DNA from: Isochrysis galbana
Lineage: Eukaryota; Haptophyta; Isochrysidales; Isochrysidaceae
Reading direction: 5' to 3'
DNA length: 64,000 bases
Assembly: GCA_018136815.1 (NCBI GenBank)
Contig: CM030937.1
Location: 2,428,887-2,492,886, forward strand
Made by a program: the position numbers and the translations under genes. Under the pieces are notes generated by a model. It ran no database searches and had not been told where the DNA came from. It was given only the letters and a program-made list of their open reading frames with translations. Of the stretch, positions 19,945 through 29,830 are shown one piece after another. Numbering within the stretch: the stretch's first letter is position 1; each line of letters starts with the position of its first letter.

Positions 19945-22083
19945 TTAACGCTGGTTAGGACAGATCTTTTCATTTAGCAGGGAACAACGATGACGAAGAA
20001 ATGTAGTTTTGTCGAGACATTTGGTGAATATGTCAGCGGTCATCTGGGAAGTCGAGATCCATTTCGGGGCTGAAATATGATGTAGAAATTGCTCTCGAGC
20101 GTAAAGCAACCAGCGAACATAATGACGGGTGCGAGCGGTGACCCCTGGGTTTTTGATTGAATCGCGCGTGGCCGAGTTATCAGTGAATATGTGGATCGGG
20201 AGTTGCTGTGGATGTCCTAGAAACTCGAATAGGTGCAATGAGAATTGCAAGTTCCGAGCAGCTAAGGCATAAACAGCTGTTTCGGCTTCGGCCGATGATT
20301 GGGCGACTAACTTGAGTTTCTTGGACTGAAATGAGATTGAGGCCCCCCCATACTTGAGTACGTATCCGGCAAACGGCTTCGGGAGAGAGCCCCAGGATGA
20401 GTCAGCATAAACTTCAAGTGACGAATTCGAGCCATCGTAAGTTATTCCAAGCCATTTTGAGTATTGGAGGTAACTAACGATACCAAGAGCCGAGTCATAG
20501 TTCTGAGGCGAAGGATCCTGCATGAATTGACATAGGAAGGAAACGTAGAAGGCGATGTCAGGTCGAGTGATGGTGACCCATAGCAAAGAGCCCATAAGTT
20601 GGAGATAAGATTTGGATCGCATTCGAGATCTATCCATGTCACACTTGGCACCGGTTAGCTTATGAAATTCGTCTATCTTCGAAGAACAGATCGGGGTAGC
20701 AAATAGTTTGCTAGTTCGCTCACTCAGGAAGGCGTTAGCAATCTCTTCGATATACTTGGTCTGACGGAGCGTCATGTGACGGTTGGCACGGTCTCGGATA
20801 ATCTCGAAGCCCAAGAAACGTGATGGTTCTCCAACAATGCTTACATTGAATCGCTTGGAATATTGGGCGATGAATGAGTCAACCAACTCCTTCCGGCCTG
20901 TCGGGAACCTCACTAGCATGTTGTCCACATAGAGAGCAAGGTAAATTGTAGAGCCATCCTCGTACGATCGTTTAAAGAAATTCGGTTCGACAGCGGATTG
21001 CTCAAAGCCGATTTTGGTGAGTGTGGCTGTGTTGGTGATCATGTATTGATAACCAGCTTGTTTGGTTCCTTCTAGTGGCGCGAGGAGGAGACATGCTGCG
21101 TAGTTGGGATCTTCAAATCCAGTGGGCTGAACTATGTAGAGTGGATTCCCATCCATATCGGCGGATGAGAAAGCTTTCACTGTGTCGATTTCCAAGAGAT
21201 CATCATCTGCTTCATTTGTCAGTGCTAGGAAGATCCTGGAGCTTTCGTGTCGTAGAGTGCCGCAAAAGGTTTCTGTAAAGTCAACTCCTGGTACTTGGCT
21301 GTAGCCACAGGCCACCCATCTAGCCTTGAACCTCTCCACTGACCCGTCCGAGTTGTACTTGACTTTGAACACCCATTTTCCCTTCATTGGCTTTCTCCCA
21401 GCTGGAATTTCATCGGCTTTCACAAGTTTCCAGGCTTTGTTGGTCTCATACTTGCCCTTCACATCTTCCTGCATCGCTTCTCTCCACTTCTCGCCGTACA
21501 CAGGGTCGCTGATGGCCTCTCTGAAGGTGCGAGGCTCTGGAATGGGGCCAGCAGGTGTTGCTGCCATGAGGGCTTGGGAGATGTTGGGTGCCACAGGTGT
21601 GGTGGACTCCCCCACGACCGAGGCGGTCGCACGCGTAGAAGACACCGCAGGAGGCGGCACTACCGGCGGAGCCGGCACCGGCGGCGGCGGGACGCGCTCA
21701 TGCTGCGTGAGGCGGCGAACGGGGGTGGGGAGGGAGGCAGCATCGGAGGCGCGACGGACAAGGCTGCCTGAGGCCGCAGACGCAGACGGTGTCGGGCGGG
21801 AGATTCCCGCGAAAGACGTGAAAGAAGATTCGTCGAAACTAACGTCAACAGCCGTGGTGATTCGACGTAAGGAGGGCACGAATACGAAGTACCCTCGGCG
21901 GCGAGGGTCCCACCCCAGGTGGACTGCCGGACAGCGACGGGAGGCCAGTTTGTCACTGGGCTCACCAACATGTACCCAACAATCGCATAACATGACGCGG
22001 AAACGTGAAAGAGGCGCAGGGGGGCGGCGCGGATCAGCCTTTTGCCATGGAACTTCTGGTGGCGAGAACGAGAACGAAGGCAA
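19945..22083 (-). CDS. Copia reverse transcriptase and RNase H ORF
   Basis: The open frame of 712 codons begins in the region after the integrase core (FRVMLCDCWVHVGEPSDKL, LGWDPRRRGYFVF). The copia-type reverse transcriptase follows (EDVKGKYETNKAW, KWVFKVKYNSDGSVERFKAR, then IDTVKAFSSADM). The active-site box reads YVDNML instead of YVDD, so the second catalytic aspartate is asparagine. RNase H is intact in outline (VYADSSWG, SSAEAETAVYALA, FTDNSATRDS). The frame ends 18 bp before the LTR. It is separated from the upstream gag-protease frame by stops at the deletion junction near 22085, so it is unlikely to be made as one polyprotein. Confidence 0.88.
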   Translation of the reverse strand: MPSFSFSPPEVPWQKADPRRPPAPLSRFRVMLCDCWVHVGEPSDKLASRRCPAVHLGWDPRRRGYFVFVPSLRRITTAVDVSFDESSFTSFAGISRPTPSASAASGSLVRRASDAASLPTPVRRLTQHERVPPPPVPAPPVVPPPAVSSTRATASVVGESTTPVAPNISQALMAATPAGPIPEPRTFREAISDPVYGEKWREAMQEDVKGKYETNKAWKLVKADEIPAGRKPMKGKWVFKVKYNSDGSVERFKARWVACGYSQVPGVDFTETFCGTLRHESSRIFLALTNEADDDLLEIDTVKAFSSADMDGNPLYIVQPTGFEDPNYAACLLLAPLEGTKQAGYQYMITNTATLTKIGFEQSAVEPNFFKRSYEDGSTIYLALYVDNMLVRFPTGRKELVDSFIAQYSKRFNVSIVGEPSRFLGFEIIRDRANRHMTLRQTKYIEEIANAFLSERTSKLFATPICSSKIDEFHKLTGAKCDMDRSRMRSKSYLQLMGSLLWVTITRPDIAFYVSFLCQFMQDPSPQNYDSALGIVSYLQYSKWLGITYDGSNSSLEVYADSSWGSLPKPFAGYVLKYGGASISFQSKKLKLVAQSSAEAETAVYALAARNLQFSLHLFEFLGHPQQLPIHIFTDNSATRDSIKNPGVTARTRHYVRWLLYAREQFLHHISAPKWISTSQMTADIFTKCLDKTTFLRHRCSLLNEKICPNQR

Positions 22084-22087
22084 AGAA

Positions 22088-24313
22088 TTATGGATTGCAG
22101 CAGGTTGCTGTTTTGTGGGGCGACCGACGTTGATTGGCGGCGCACGCTGTGCAAGCTAGTTTGTGTGCCGAGGCGTGCGCGTCTTTCTTTCCTCTAGATA
22201 GCATCGCGGAGCGTATGCGGTGGACATTGAAGTGGCCTAACCTCGCATGCCACAAAGACGGAGTCGCATCATCCGTTCCATTTTCTTCCAAGCTAGTCGC
22301 AGCTAGCGCTGTATCGAAGTTGAGAACATAATGATGGCCCGAGGCCGCCATGTGAGCAACCTCCCCTCCAGGTAGCTGTAGGTAGCACTCTTTGTTGAGA
22401 AAGGTCGAGATGTTATCATTCTCGTATCCGGCCCTACAACTGAAGAGTCTAGCCGCTAGGCTAGGGACAACTCTCACACCAGTGAGACGGACCGGTACTC
22501 GTCGTTGCGCATATGTATTCTCGCCTAATTTTAGGCGCGCATCAACAACAATTGTCATGTCTCCAATCTTGGAGACAGGTACTCGGCGGCCATCACCGAT
22601 GACGATGAAGGTTTGAGGGTCGTCATCGGTTACTCGATCCAGCTCAAGCTCGTTGGAGATACAGTGTTTAGTAGCACCACAATCGATGATGAAATCCAAT
22701 TTCTTAGGTGTAGGCGAATGAGAGAAAAGAGCCGTGTGAGTGTCGGATACGCGGAGCTGTTCGTGACCCCGACGAAAGATAACAATGAAGAATGAGACAA
22801 ATGTGGTCCAAATGTGATATAGATTGCTCCACAGGCATGGGCGTGAGGCATCTTCAAGCTCAGACGGAGGGTTGAATGCTTCTCCAGCGGTGAAGTTGGC
22901 GGTCTCAGCGTGTGTATTCCCTCCGCCTTCGCAACGCGGCGATTTGTCGGTGGTAGAAGCTGCGTTCGCATCGTCGGATAATACGTATGCAGATGAGTTT
23001 TTCCCTCTTCCTCTTTTGCCGAAAGCGGAACTTTTGCCTTTTCCTCGGTTTCCTTTGGTGCGTGAGCCGGCATGAGACTGCAAAGCAGCTATCCAGTCAT
23101 GTATAGTGACGGAGTGATCTGCGGGGGTTGGACAGATGTTGGCCTGATGCCCAGATCCCTGACAGCGATAGCACCTAGCCGATTTCAGTGCTTGGGATGC
23201 ACTTAGCAGCGCTCGTTGTGGTTGTGGTTGGTTGTTAGGCGGAGCCGTCGTCGATTTCGCTAGAAGCGCGGAATCGTTTGCGTAGGATGCATCTGGGCGG
23301 GCCCCACCACCTGTTGCACGCCTACCACTTTCCTTGGGAATGGTGATGGCGCCTTGGTTGAATTTGATCCTCCATAATGGTTGTAGGTCTGCTTTCAGCT
23401 TCAAGATATCTCGCTGATTGTTGGTCCAAAATTTGCGTTTCGACGGGGCAGCGGCAATTTCCTCTTGGCAAGTGTGCGCTAGGGATTCTGAAATGTCTGG
23501 TGTGATGCATGAGAGTACCTTAATTACAAGTTGGTCTTTTGATTTTTGTCGATTCGAAGGGCGTTTGGCGTTCAAACTATGGAGGTGGGTGATCAAGTTG
23601 GAGATTGAATGCTCGTTGATGCCCACTGTCAAAAGTGAAACATTGTCCCATTGAGAATCATGTTCCATAAGGGTCAGATCATCTACCTCTTGATGGCATT
23701 GATCATGTAAGAGTTGATGCGCTTTGGCTCCGTCGTGCGGGGCTTGTGATGTCAACATTTCCCGAAGATCGGAATTAGAGATGTGCTCCATGAGATATGA
23801 GAAGAGTATACGCTTTCTCTTGGTGTGGTCCATTAGCTGTTGCCTAGCTCCGGCCCTCACTGTTCCATCAGCGTTGTAGAACTGATACATAGGGACCCCT
23901 CCGAAGACAGACCGATCAGTATCTGGATTTTGTTCCAGGTATCCACCAATATCCAGACCTAACATGCAAGTGGTTAGGTCGGAGTCTCCAATGTAGTCTC
24001 TTGAGAAAGCATTGCCAAAGTCTCGGCAGAATATCTCGAAGGGGCGGCCCGGAGTGCCGTCGAACGGTCGGCAGCGATACTTGCGCGAGTCGAAGTCTTC
24101 AAGGGTGTCTTCCCCCATCATGAAGACATATTCAAGCTTTTGATCTTGTGGTTGAGCTTGTTGGATGTGATGGATTGTGGCCATTGGGATCGATGAGGAA
24201 GCGGGAGGGTGATTAGCATCGAGCTCGCCTCGACGGTGTTTCAGGGACGGCGCCACAGGGCGGCGGAAGGACTTGAGGTTGAAGGATTGTTCAGATGTCC
24301 TTGTGGTGGGCAT
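22088..24313 (-). CDS. Copia gag-protease ORF with pre-integrase zinc region
   Basis: ATG 24313 (MPTTRTSEQS) is a reasonable start; the frame is also open further upstream toward the LTR. Gag carries a CCHC knuckle (CYRCQGSGHQANIC). The aspartic protease motif is DCGATKH. The pre-integrase region has LWHARLGHFNVHRI and a C-x2-C pair (CTACAANQRR). The frame stops shortly after, where the integrase catalytic core would start, so the gag-pro product is complete but integrase is truncated to its zinc segment. Confidence 0.85.
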   Translation of the reverse strand: MPTTRTSEQSFNLKSFRRPVAPSLKHRRGELDANHPPASSSIPMATIHHIQQAQPQDQKLEYVFMMGEDTLEDFDSRKYRCRPFDGTPGRPFEIFCRDFGNAFSRDYIGDSDLTTCMLGLDIGGYLEQNPDTDRSVFGGVPMYQFYNADGTVRAGARQQLMDHTKRKRILFSYLMEHISNSDLREMLTSQAPHDGAKAHQLLHDQCHQEVDDLTLMEHDSQWDNVSLLTVGINEHSISNLITHLHSLNAKRPSNRQKSKDQLVIKVLSCITPDISESLAHTCQEEIAAAPSKRKFWTNNQRDILKLKADLQPLWRIKFNQGAITIPKESGRRATGGGARPDASYANDSALLAKSTTAPPNNQPQPQRALLSASQALKSARCYRCQGSGHQANICPTPADHSVTIHDWIAALQSHAGSRTKGNRGKGKSSAFGKRGRGKNSSAYVLSDDANAASTTDKSPRCEGGGNTHAETANFTAGEAFNPPSELEDASRPCLWSNLYHIWTTFVSFFIVIFRRGHEQLRVSDTHTALFSHSPTPKKLDFIIDCGATKHCISNELELDRVTDDDPQTFIVIGDGRRVPVSKIGDMTIVVDARLKLGENTYAQRRVPVRLTGVRVVPSLAARLFSCRAGYENDNISTFLNKECYLQLPGGEVAHMAASGHHYVLNFDTALAATSLEENGTDDATPSLWHARLGHFNVHRIRSAMLSRGKKDAHASAHKLACTACAANQRRSPHKTATCCNP

Positions 24314-24764
24314 GCTCAAAACTTTTGGAAAGTTCACCAAAAAGAAACCAAGCTTGCGATGACGGTGAGATTCGATCCATGCACCTTCAGCGGTGAGCGA
24401 GCGGTGCGGACGCACGTACCACTGTGCCGCAGGCAGGCGAGTATTTCGGGAACGGCAGATGTGGCATTTGTATAACAGAGTTTGTTGAGTCCCAACACCG
24501 TGTACCAGAGAATGTTTTGGGATGGCTTTGAAGTCTGATTTTTCCGAGAATTCGACGCGGCTGCCGCGCATCGGATGTGACAGTGCTTGTTGGCCTTGCT
24601 GCGAAGCATAAGGCCCGATGTCCGCTCCCTTGAGCGGAGTCAGTGGTTGGAACAACTCAATTGTCTTGAAGAGTTGTTCGGTTTCTGTCTTTGGTCCAAC
24701 CTTGTGTTGGGTGTAGACATCTTGGGAGCGTGCGCTCAGTCGCGTGCGAGAGAGGTGTGAACCC

Positions 24765-24782
24765 CTCTCGGCGGGGGTACCA
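24765..24782 (-). other. Primer-binding site of copia element 1
   Basis: TGGTACCCCCGCCGAGAG abuts the inner edge of the 5' LTR. It starts with TGG, complementary to a tRNA CCA end. The identical 18-mer sits 2 nt inside the 5' LTR of copia element 2 at 32594-32611. Confidence 0.8.
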
Positions 24783-24968
24783 TGTTTGGCCCCAACCCAT
24801 GGGGACCCAGTGATTGATAGCAATATCGTGTAGACCAAGGGGAACATCATTGAGCTAGCGCGCTCACACAACGACGACGGTGACGACGGTACGTTCCCCT
24901 CCCTTCACTCGGAGTAGATCTGACACGTATACTACAAAATGCCCTCGCTCAGAGGTCAGAGTCAAACA
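24783..24968 (-). repeat. 5' LTR of copia element 1
   Basis: 186 bp, the same as 19742-19927 by eye. Its outer end is 55 bp from the ATG at 25024, so the LTR now forms the upstream region of that gene. Confidence 0.92.
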
Positions 24969-25023
24969 GGGGGCGAGAGAAGCGCCGAGAAGCTCCCCAA
25001 GAGAAGGCTCTAGAGGGCGCGCG

Positions 25024-27249
25024 ATGGCTGTCGGCCTGCACGATGAGCTGCGCGCGCTGCTCGAGCGGAACTCAGTAGAGACGGCGCGGGGTGCGCTGGA
25101 CGTACTGCTCACGCTCGTCTCGAACGTGCTGCGCGCGCCCGAGGACGCCAAGTTCCGACAGCTCAAGCTCAGCAACAAGGTGATCGAGGGCAAGCTGGCG
25201 AGTGCCGATGGTGGCCTCCGCCTCCTCACCAGCCTTGGGTTTGTGGAGACCGAGCCGGGGATAATGATGCTTCCGATGGAGGCAGACCTCGGCGCCCTCT
25301 CACACGCACATCGCGCCATCGCCGACGCGATCCATGCCGCAGAGCCGCAGATGCTCGTGGCGCCTGGTGCCAGTGCAACTGGTGCCCGCGTCGAGTTGCT
25401 CATATATGATCTGTCCGCGGGCGCAGCGAGGAGCCTCGCGACATCGCTGCTGGGGATTGAGCTCGAGATTATACCTCATACCGGCATTGCCATCTTTGGC
25501 TCCGAGTACTACTTCTCGGGTGGTGTGCAAGTCGAGGCGATTGGTGCTTTCTCTGCAAGGTCGAATCTACCCGTCCACAAGAGCATTGAGCTCGGGCACA
25601 CAGAAGTCCCGCGCGAGGTGTTCGATGAGTTTTGCGAGGAGCTCGGGCGCGAGCGATTTCATGCCGAGGCGTACAACCTTCTAGAGAATAACTGCAACCA
25701 CTTCTCGAACGTTTGCGCGGAGTTCTTGCTGGGCGCGCGTGTGCCAGACGACATCCTGGACGTCCCTCGCCGTGTGCTCTCCACGCCAATGGGGCAGATG
25801 CTTAGACCAATGCTGGAGGCCATGGGCCGACCGCTCAACGATTCACTACAAGGTGCCGTCGTCCAAGATAACGAGGCTCAAAGAGCCCAGACCGGTGTGC
25901 CCTCAGGAAGTGCTCTGCCTACAAACAGCTCGCTTCCATTCTCGGCATTTGATGTACAGGCGGCATTAGCGCCACTTGCCAACACAGCATCTGATCCAAC
26001 TCCCGCGACTCCAATTGCTGCGGCACTTGCATCTTCGCTTCTTGCCGCGACACCCGCCACGGCCATGCCAACTGAAGTTGCTGCCGCGGTTGCCAGCAAT
26101 GGCGCGCGCAGTGTGACTCCGGCGACGGCGGACACACCACGGACTTCGGACCAGGAGCCTCCGGCGTTGCACACTCCTGCTCCTGCTCGAGAGGGTGACG
26201 CGGGTGTGTCTGACCCGTCGGGAGCATCTAGCACGTTTCCGATTGGCACGAGTCGGCCCTCGCAACTGCCTTCATCTTACCGCACGCCGATGGCCGGTGG
26301 CCCACTCGCGCGAGCCTCTCGACCTCTCTTGTCTTGTGAGGGTGACACTTCTATTATTGGCACACGCCTTATTTCGGCAGCACAGGCCACAGCGACAGAC
26401 GAGTCCGAGCAGCTCTCTCTCACAAGGCTTAGCGACCATCTCACCACCTCTTCGGAAGGAGTAGCTCGCCTGCATACGAGCGAGATGGAGACCTTAGGCC
26501 AGCTATTTGCGCGGCTTATCCCATCCCTACGTGGGACCGACCTCTTTGTGCTCCTCTTCGTGAGCCGCCTACTCGTCCCCGAGAGAGCCTTTGCTCGTGC
26601 ATGGCTACATGGCGGTGCCATCCAGAGTCTCGTTGAGCTGTTTCACCTCACCAACGGCGCCATTTCGGCTGGTGCAAAGGTTATGGGTCTATTATGCGTC
26701 TCCAACTTGCTCGCGACGGCTGAAGGCCTTCAGAGCCTTGGCCACGACGTCCCTCGCGATGTGGCTTCCAACCTCGTAAAACTCTCACTGGAGTCTGCGG
26801 CACAAGCAGGGGACGCGAATACGAAGGAAGCCCAGGCCGCGGCAGCACTAATCCAAAATCTTGCAATATCGCTTCGCGAAGTTGCACTTTGTGGACCTCC
26901 TGTTAAGAACGCTCACGAGGCAACGGTGGACACCGAAGGACAAATGACGGGCATCTCGAATGAGCTCTCCATACTAGATTCGATGCGTTTGCAGTTGCTC
27001 GATGGTCTGACACATACAATCTCGGTACAAGACGACGCGGAAGCTTTGAAGCGGCTGCTGGTCGCTCTAGGTTCACTTGTGGCCCAGATGCTAGACGCAT
27101 CAGAGTGGCTTGCTCGACCATTAAAGTTTTCGTCCTCAGAGACGTCTCAGATGCTCAGCCGAGTGCTAGACAGCAAATGCGTCACCGGAGCCCCGCAAGA
27201 GGTGGATGCCATTGTGAAGGAGATCAGGGGTATGGTCAAGCGGCTGTAA
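25024..27249 (+). CDS. PUB-PPPDE-PUL protein (DeSI-type peptidase fused to p97-binding domains)
   Basis: A single frame of 741 codons starts at ATG 25024; the frame is open further upstream but only through LTR sequence. Residues about 10-95 resemble a PUB domain (ARGALDVLLTLVSNVL, KFRQLKLSNKVIEGKL, LLTSLGFVE). Residues about 118-265 are a PPPDE/DeSI cysteine peptidase: H152 in IPHTGIAIFG and C224 in ENNCNHFSN form the catalytic pair, with FSGGVQVE between. A Pro/Ala/Ser-rich linker follows. Residues about 495-741 resemble a PUL domain (FVSRLLVPERAFARAWL, AAALIQNLAISLRE). DeSI proteins remove SUMO or ubiquitin; PUB and PUL both bind the Cdc48/p97 tail. A p97-tethered deconjugating enzyme is the likely role. 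The upstream region has been replaced by copia element 1. Confidence 0.85.
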   Translation: MAVGLHDELRALLERNSVETARGALDVLLTLVSNVLRAPEDAKFRQLKLSNKVIEGKLASADGGLRLLTSLGFVETEPGIMMLPMEADLGALSHAHRAIADAIHAAEPQMLVAPGASATGARVELLIYDLSAGAARSLATSLLGIELEIIPHTGIAIFGSEYYFSGGVQVEAIGAFSARSNLPVHKSIELGHTEVPREVFDEFCEELGRERFHAEAYNLLENNCNHFSNVCAEFLLGARVPDDILDVPRRVLSTPMGQMLRPMLEAMGRPLNDSLQGAVVQDNEAQRAQTGVPSGSALPTNSSLPFSAFDVQAALAPLANTASDPTPATPIAAALASSLLAATPATAMPTEVAAAVASNGARSVTPATADTPRTSDQEPPALHTPAPAREGDAGVSDPSGASSTFPIGTSRPSQLPSSYRTPMAGGPLARASRPLLSCEGDTSIIGTRLISAAQATATDESEQLSLTRLSDHLTTSSEGVARLHTSEMETLGQLFARLIPSLRGTDLFVLLFVSRLLVPERAFARAWLHGGAIQSLVELFHLTNGAISAGAKVMGLLCVSNLLATAEGLQSLGHDVPRDVASNLVKLSLESAAQAGDANTKEAQAAAALIQNLAISLREVALCGPPVKNAHEATVDTEGQMTGISNELSILDSMRLQLLDGLTHTISVQDDAEALKRLLVALGSLVAQMLDASEWLARPLKFSSSETSQMLSRVLDSKCVTGAPQEVDAIVKEIRGMVKRL

Positions 27250-27840
27250 CATGACCCATGCTGGCCTTCGTTGCGACAGGGGCCTCGGAGCAACCATCCT
27301 TGCACAAGCAGGCATGCACTACGGCAATCGCCGTTCGTAATCATGTCACACTGCCGAGAGGACTTCACGGGATGACACCGTTTGGATACCACGTTGCACC
27401 ATAATCGTAGGGAGTAGTCTGCTGGACGAAACACAAGCGTGCGTAGCGTTGCTCACGGGGCATCTCACGGCAATCAGACCTTTGCTATTCGTTGTAGCAC
27501 ATCTACGCCGTCAGCTTGCTTTCGGTGATATATCTTTCACACTAGAAGATAGGAGACGACTTGTTCAGACGAGGAGGGCCGACGTCCTGCTAGCTCCATC
27601 GCTAGCTCTTTCGTTCCACTAGTTACACGTGCTCTAATATTCCTCTCTGTGTGCCCCATAATCGGCGCGTCGTTGATGCACGCCGAATGGTAGGAAGGGA
27701 TGTACTCGTTCTCGCCACCGGCTCTCCCGCTATTCTGCAGACTACCAATGTTGGTTAGCGATTAATTAGCGACCCGACGACTGTGGCCCGATCCATCGAA
27801 CGACTATTTGCTAGGGCTTATGTTGATTCCCCATTTCCTA
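27250..27840. other. Intergenic, nothing recognised
   Basis: Unique-looking sequence downstream of the PUB-PPPDE-PUL gene with no credible frame; presumably 3' UTR and spacer. Confidence 0.5.
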
Positions 27841-28588
27841 GTGCGGTCAAACAGGGGCTTTTTTAACTACTAGTAAGGGTTGGGGCTGGGCTGCATTTTT
27901 TGACCGTGGCGCGATGCCCAATAAAAAAGCTCCGGGGGGGGGGGCTACCTGACGCTACGAAAATCGTCGCCAAGAAATGGTGCAATTCGCCCCCCCCCCT
28001 CTCTCCCCCTCCGTCACGCGCGCTCACGCTCTACCCGTAAAGAATTGGCGGCGCTCGCGCCTGCGGGGGGATCGGTTCCATTATATCTAAGCTACATGCG
28101 GCAGGCATTTGATTCCCGCCCGATGCAGCGCCGTGTCGGGCTGCCGACAGTCCGACCACCCCCTGACTCTCTGGCATCATTGCCCGCGAAGCCCACCCAG
28201 CTCCTCACAGCGCGCGCACGCGGCTACCCTGGCTACCAGAGGCCCCGCCCCGACCATGCCAACCCGCCCCTCGCAGGATTCGCCCTCTCTCGACGTCGGC
28301 ATCGAGAAATAGGATCAGCTCACCGGCGCGGCCGTCCACGCGTGGCTGACGAGCCTCCGCGTTGAGGCTGCCTACGCGGCTACGCGGCCATCCTCTCTCT
28401 GACAGTGCCAGATCCGGCGCTGATCGATGAGGCGAGACCCGAGACCCGTGGGCGGCCTTAGGACGGGCCTCGTCGTGGCGCTCTACGCCGCGGCGGGTAG
28501 GAAAGTCCAAGATCCTGCCAGAGCGCCTCATAGTGCATCTCGCGGGAACCCACCACCCAGAGCGCAGAAATCATTTTCTGCCGCTGGG
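27841..28588 (+). repeat. Dispersed repeat, inverted copy at 55.8-56.5 kb
   Basis: The left end is GCGGTCAAACAGGGG, and the segment shares nearly all its length with 55767-56483 in reverse. Landmarks are CTACCTGACGCTACGAAAAT, the poly-C stretch and GCAGAAATCATTTTCTGCC at the far end, itself a near palindrome. Frames such as GGLRTGLVVALYAAAG are present in both copies but interrupted, so coding status is unknown. Confidence 0.7.
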
Positions 28589-28599
28589 TATCCTAGGGG

Positions 28600-29180
28600 G
28601 GGGGGGTCCCAGGGTTTCACGCCCACTTTCCGCGCCCAGAGTTCCCCCGCGGAAAGAGTGAACGCACGGCGTGCACCTTCATAGTAGGAGAAAAAGTTGT
28701 TATGCGCACGCACGGCGCCCCCCCGCGCGCGGGGGGGGGGGGGGGGCGATGCACATCGCACCGCACGGCGTGCACGCGTGCACTTGGGTGATTGCACATC
28801 ACTGAGCACCACAGGGTCACCGTAGAGGGAAGAATTTGTTATGCGCACGCACGACGCACGGCGTCCCGCGGGGGAACCGATGCACATCGCGCCGTGATTG
28901 CAACTCATCACACATGTCCCGTGAGAGATCTCTCTTATACTGCATGTTTACGTAATTGTAGGGGAACCGTAGAGAAACGAGAAACAAGTTGGCATGCGCA
29001 CGTACACGTAGGACGTAGGGCCTGTCCCGTTCGAGACTATTGACTATTGTCATATTGTCTGTTTACCTAATTGTGAACACTGGGCACCACAGGGTCACCG
29101 TAGACCGTAGAGGGAAAAAGTGCTATGCGCACGCACGGCGTCACCGCGGGGAACCGATGCACATCGCGCCATACGCACGC
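28600..29180. repeat. Tandem repeat cluster A (GCGCACGCACGGCG family)
   Basis: Four to five diverged units each carry ATGCGCACGCAC, then GATGCACATCGC, then a TTTACGTAATTGT or CCTAATTGTG block. The same family, better preserved, is at 43546-44135. Both clusters are preceded by the phrase GAAAGAGTGAACGCACGG. Units contain short GC palindromes. No coding potential. Confidence 0.7.
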
Positions 29181-29830
29181 AGAACGTCGAAGCCGCGCCG
29201 TCTAAAACATAACATTCTAAGCAAAAACAAAACTACAGTCTGGTCCTCTTTCGACGGAACGCGACTTCATTCTGACGCACGGGCACGGGGGACGGGGGAC
29301 GCGGGGGGGACCCAGAGTCAAGACGTCTGCTTCGGGTTTCGGGGTGACACCGAATGAAAGCAACCGCCCGGATCTGGGTATGGAGTTTGGTATTGATTTG
29401 CGCACGCCGCTTTTGTCCCAGAAGTACCAAGTCCAAGTACAAGTACCAATACGTAAGCAGCACAGGTAGAAAGTCGGTAGTCGGGGGCGTGCATCGTGCA
29501 TGCTAGGGCTGCCCAACATCAAGGGTCAAGGGCCGCGCAACAACACGAGAGAAGATCGAACTTGATGCGCGCTAACCCGGCCATCGAAGCCGTCCACCAC
29601 GGCCGGTCTCTCCGGATGTTAGCCCTCATCCTGGGTCCTTAGTTCTTAGTTTCCTCCCAGCAAAACACTCCCTCGCGCCGTACAAACGACCCTAAGGCTG
29701 AGTAAGCGCATCGCACGTTAACCTCTACTCTGAACTCACACTTGGTTGAAACACCACATGATGACAGGCATACACGACGCAATGCATTTCGTGCACTTGG
29801 AGCTGATGGCTGGATGTCGCCCGAGGCATC
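29181..29830. other. Intergenic with a copy of the CGCGTTCCGTC motif
   Basis: 29240-29267 on the minus strand matches 28 nt also found at 46696-46723 and 47509-47536 (core GTCGCGTTCCGTC). The remainder shows no recognisable gene. Confidence 0.45.

Larger units (their letters stand above)
19742..24968 (-). mobile_element. Ty1/copia LTR retrotransposon lacking integrase core
   Basis: The 5227-bp element is bounded by two 186-bp LTRs (19742-19927 and 24783-24968) that read the same base for base by eye. Each has TGTTTG/CAAACA ends. The flanking target duplication is GGGGG (19737-19741 and 24969-24973). The internal order on the minus strand is primer-binding site, gag with zinc knuckle, protease, the pre-integrase zinc region, then directly the post-integrase region, reverse transcriptase and RNase H. 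The integrase DDE core is absent. Near-identical LTRs imply recent insertion. It ends 55 bp before the ATG of the next gene. Confidence 0.92.

Noticed and set aside
21326-22159. 277-codon plus-strand frame
   Set aside because: Antisense of the copia reverse-transcriptase and gag frames; no domain.
24757-24782. tRNA 3' end
   Set aside because: The TACCA-ending sequence is the complement of the primer-binding site; no cloverleaf precedes it.
24880-25023. N-terminal extension of the PUB-PPPDE-PUL frame
   Set aside because: It lies mostly inside the copia LTR; the PUB domain begins just after ATG 25024.
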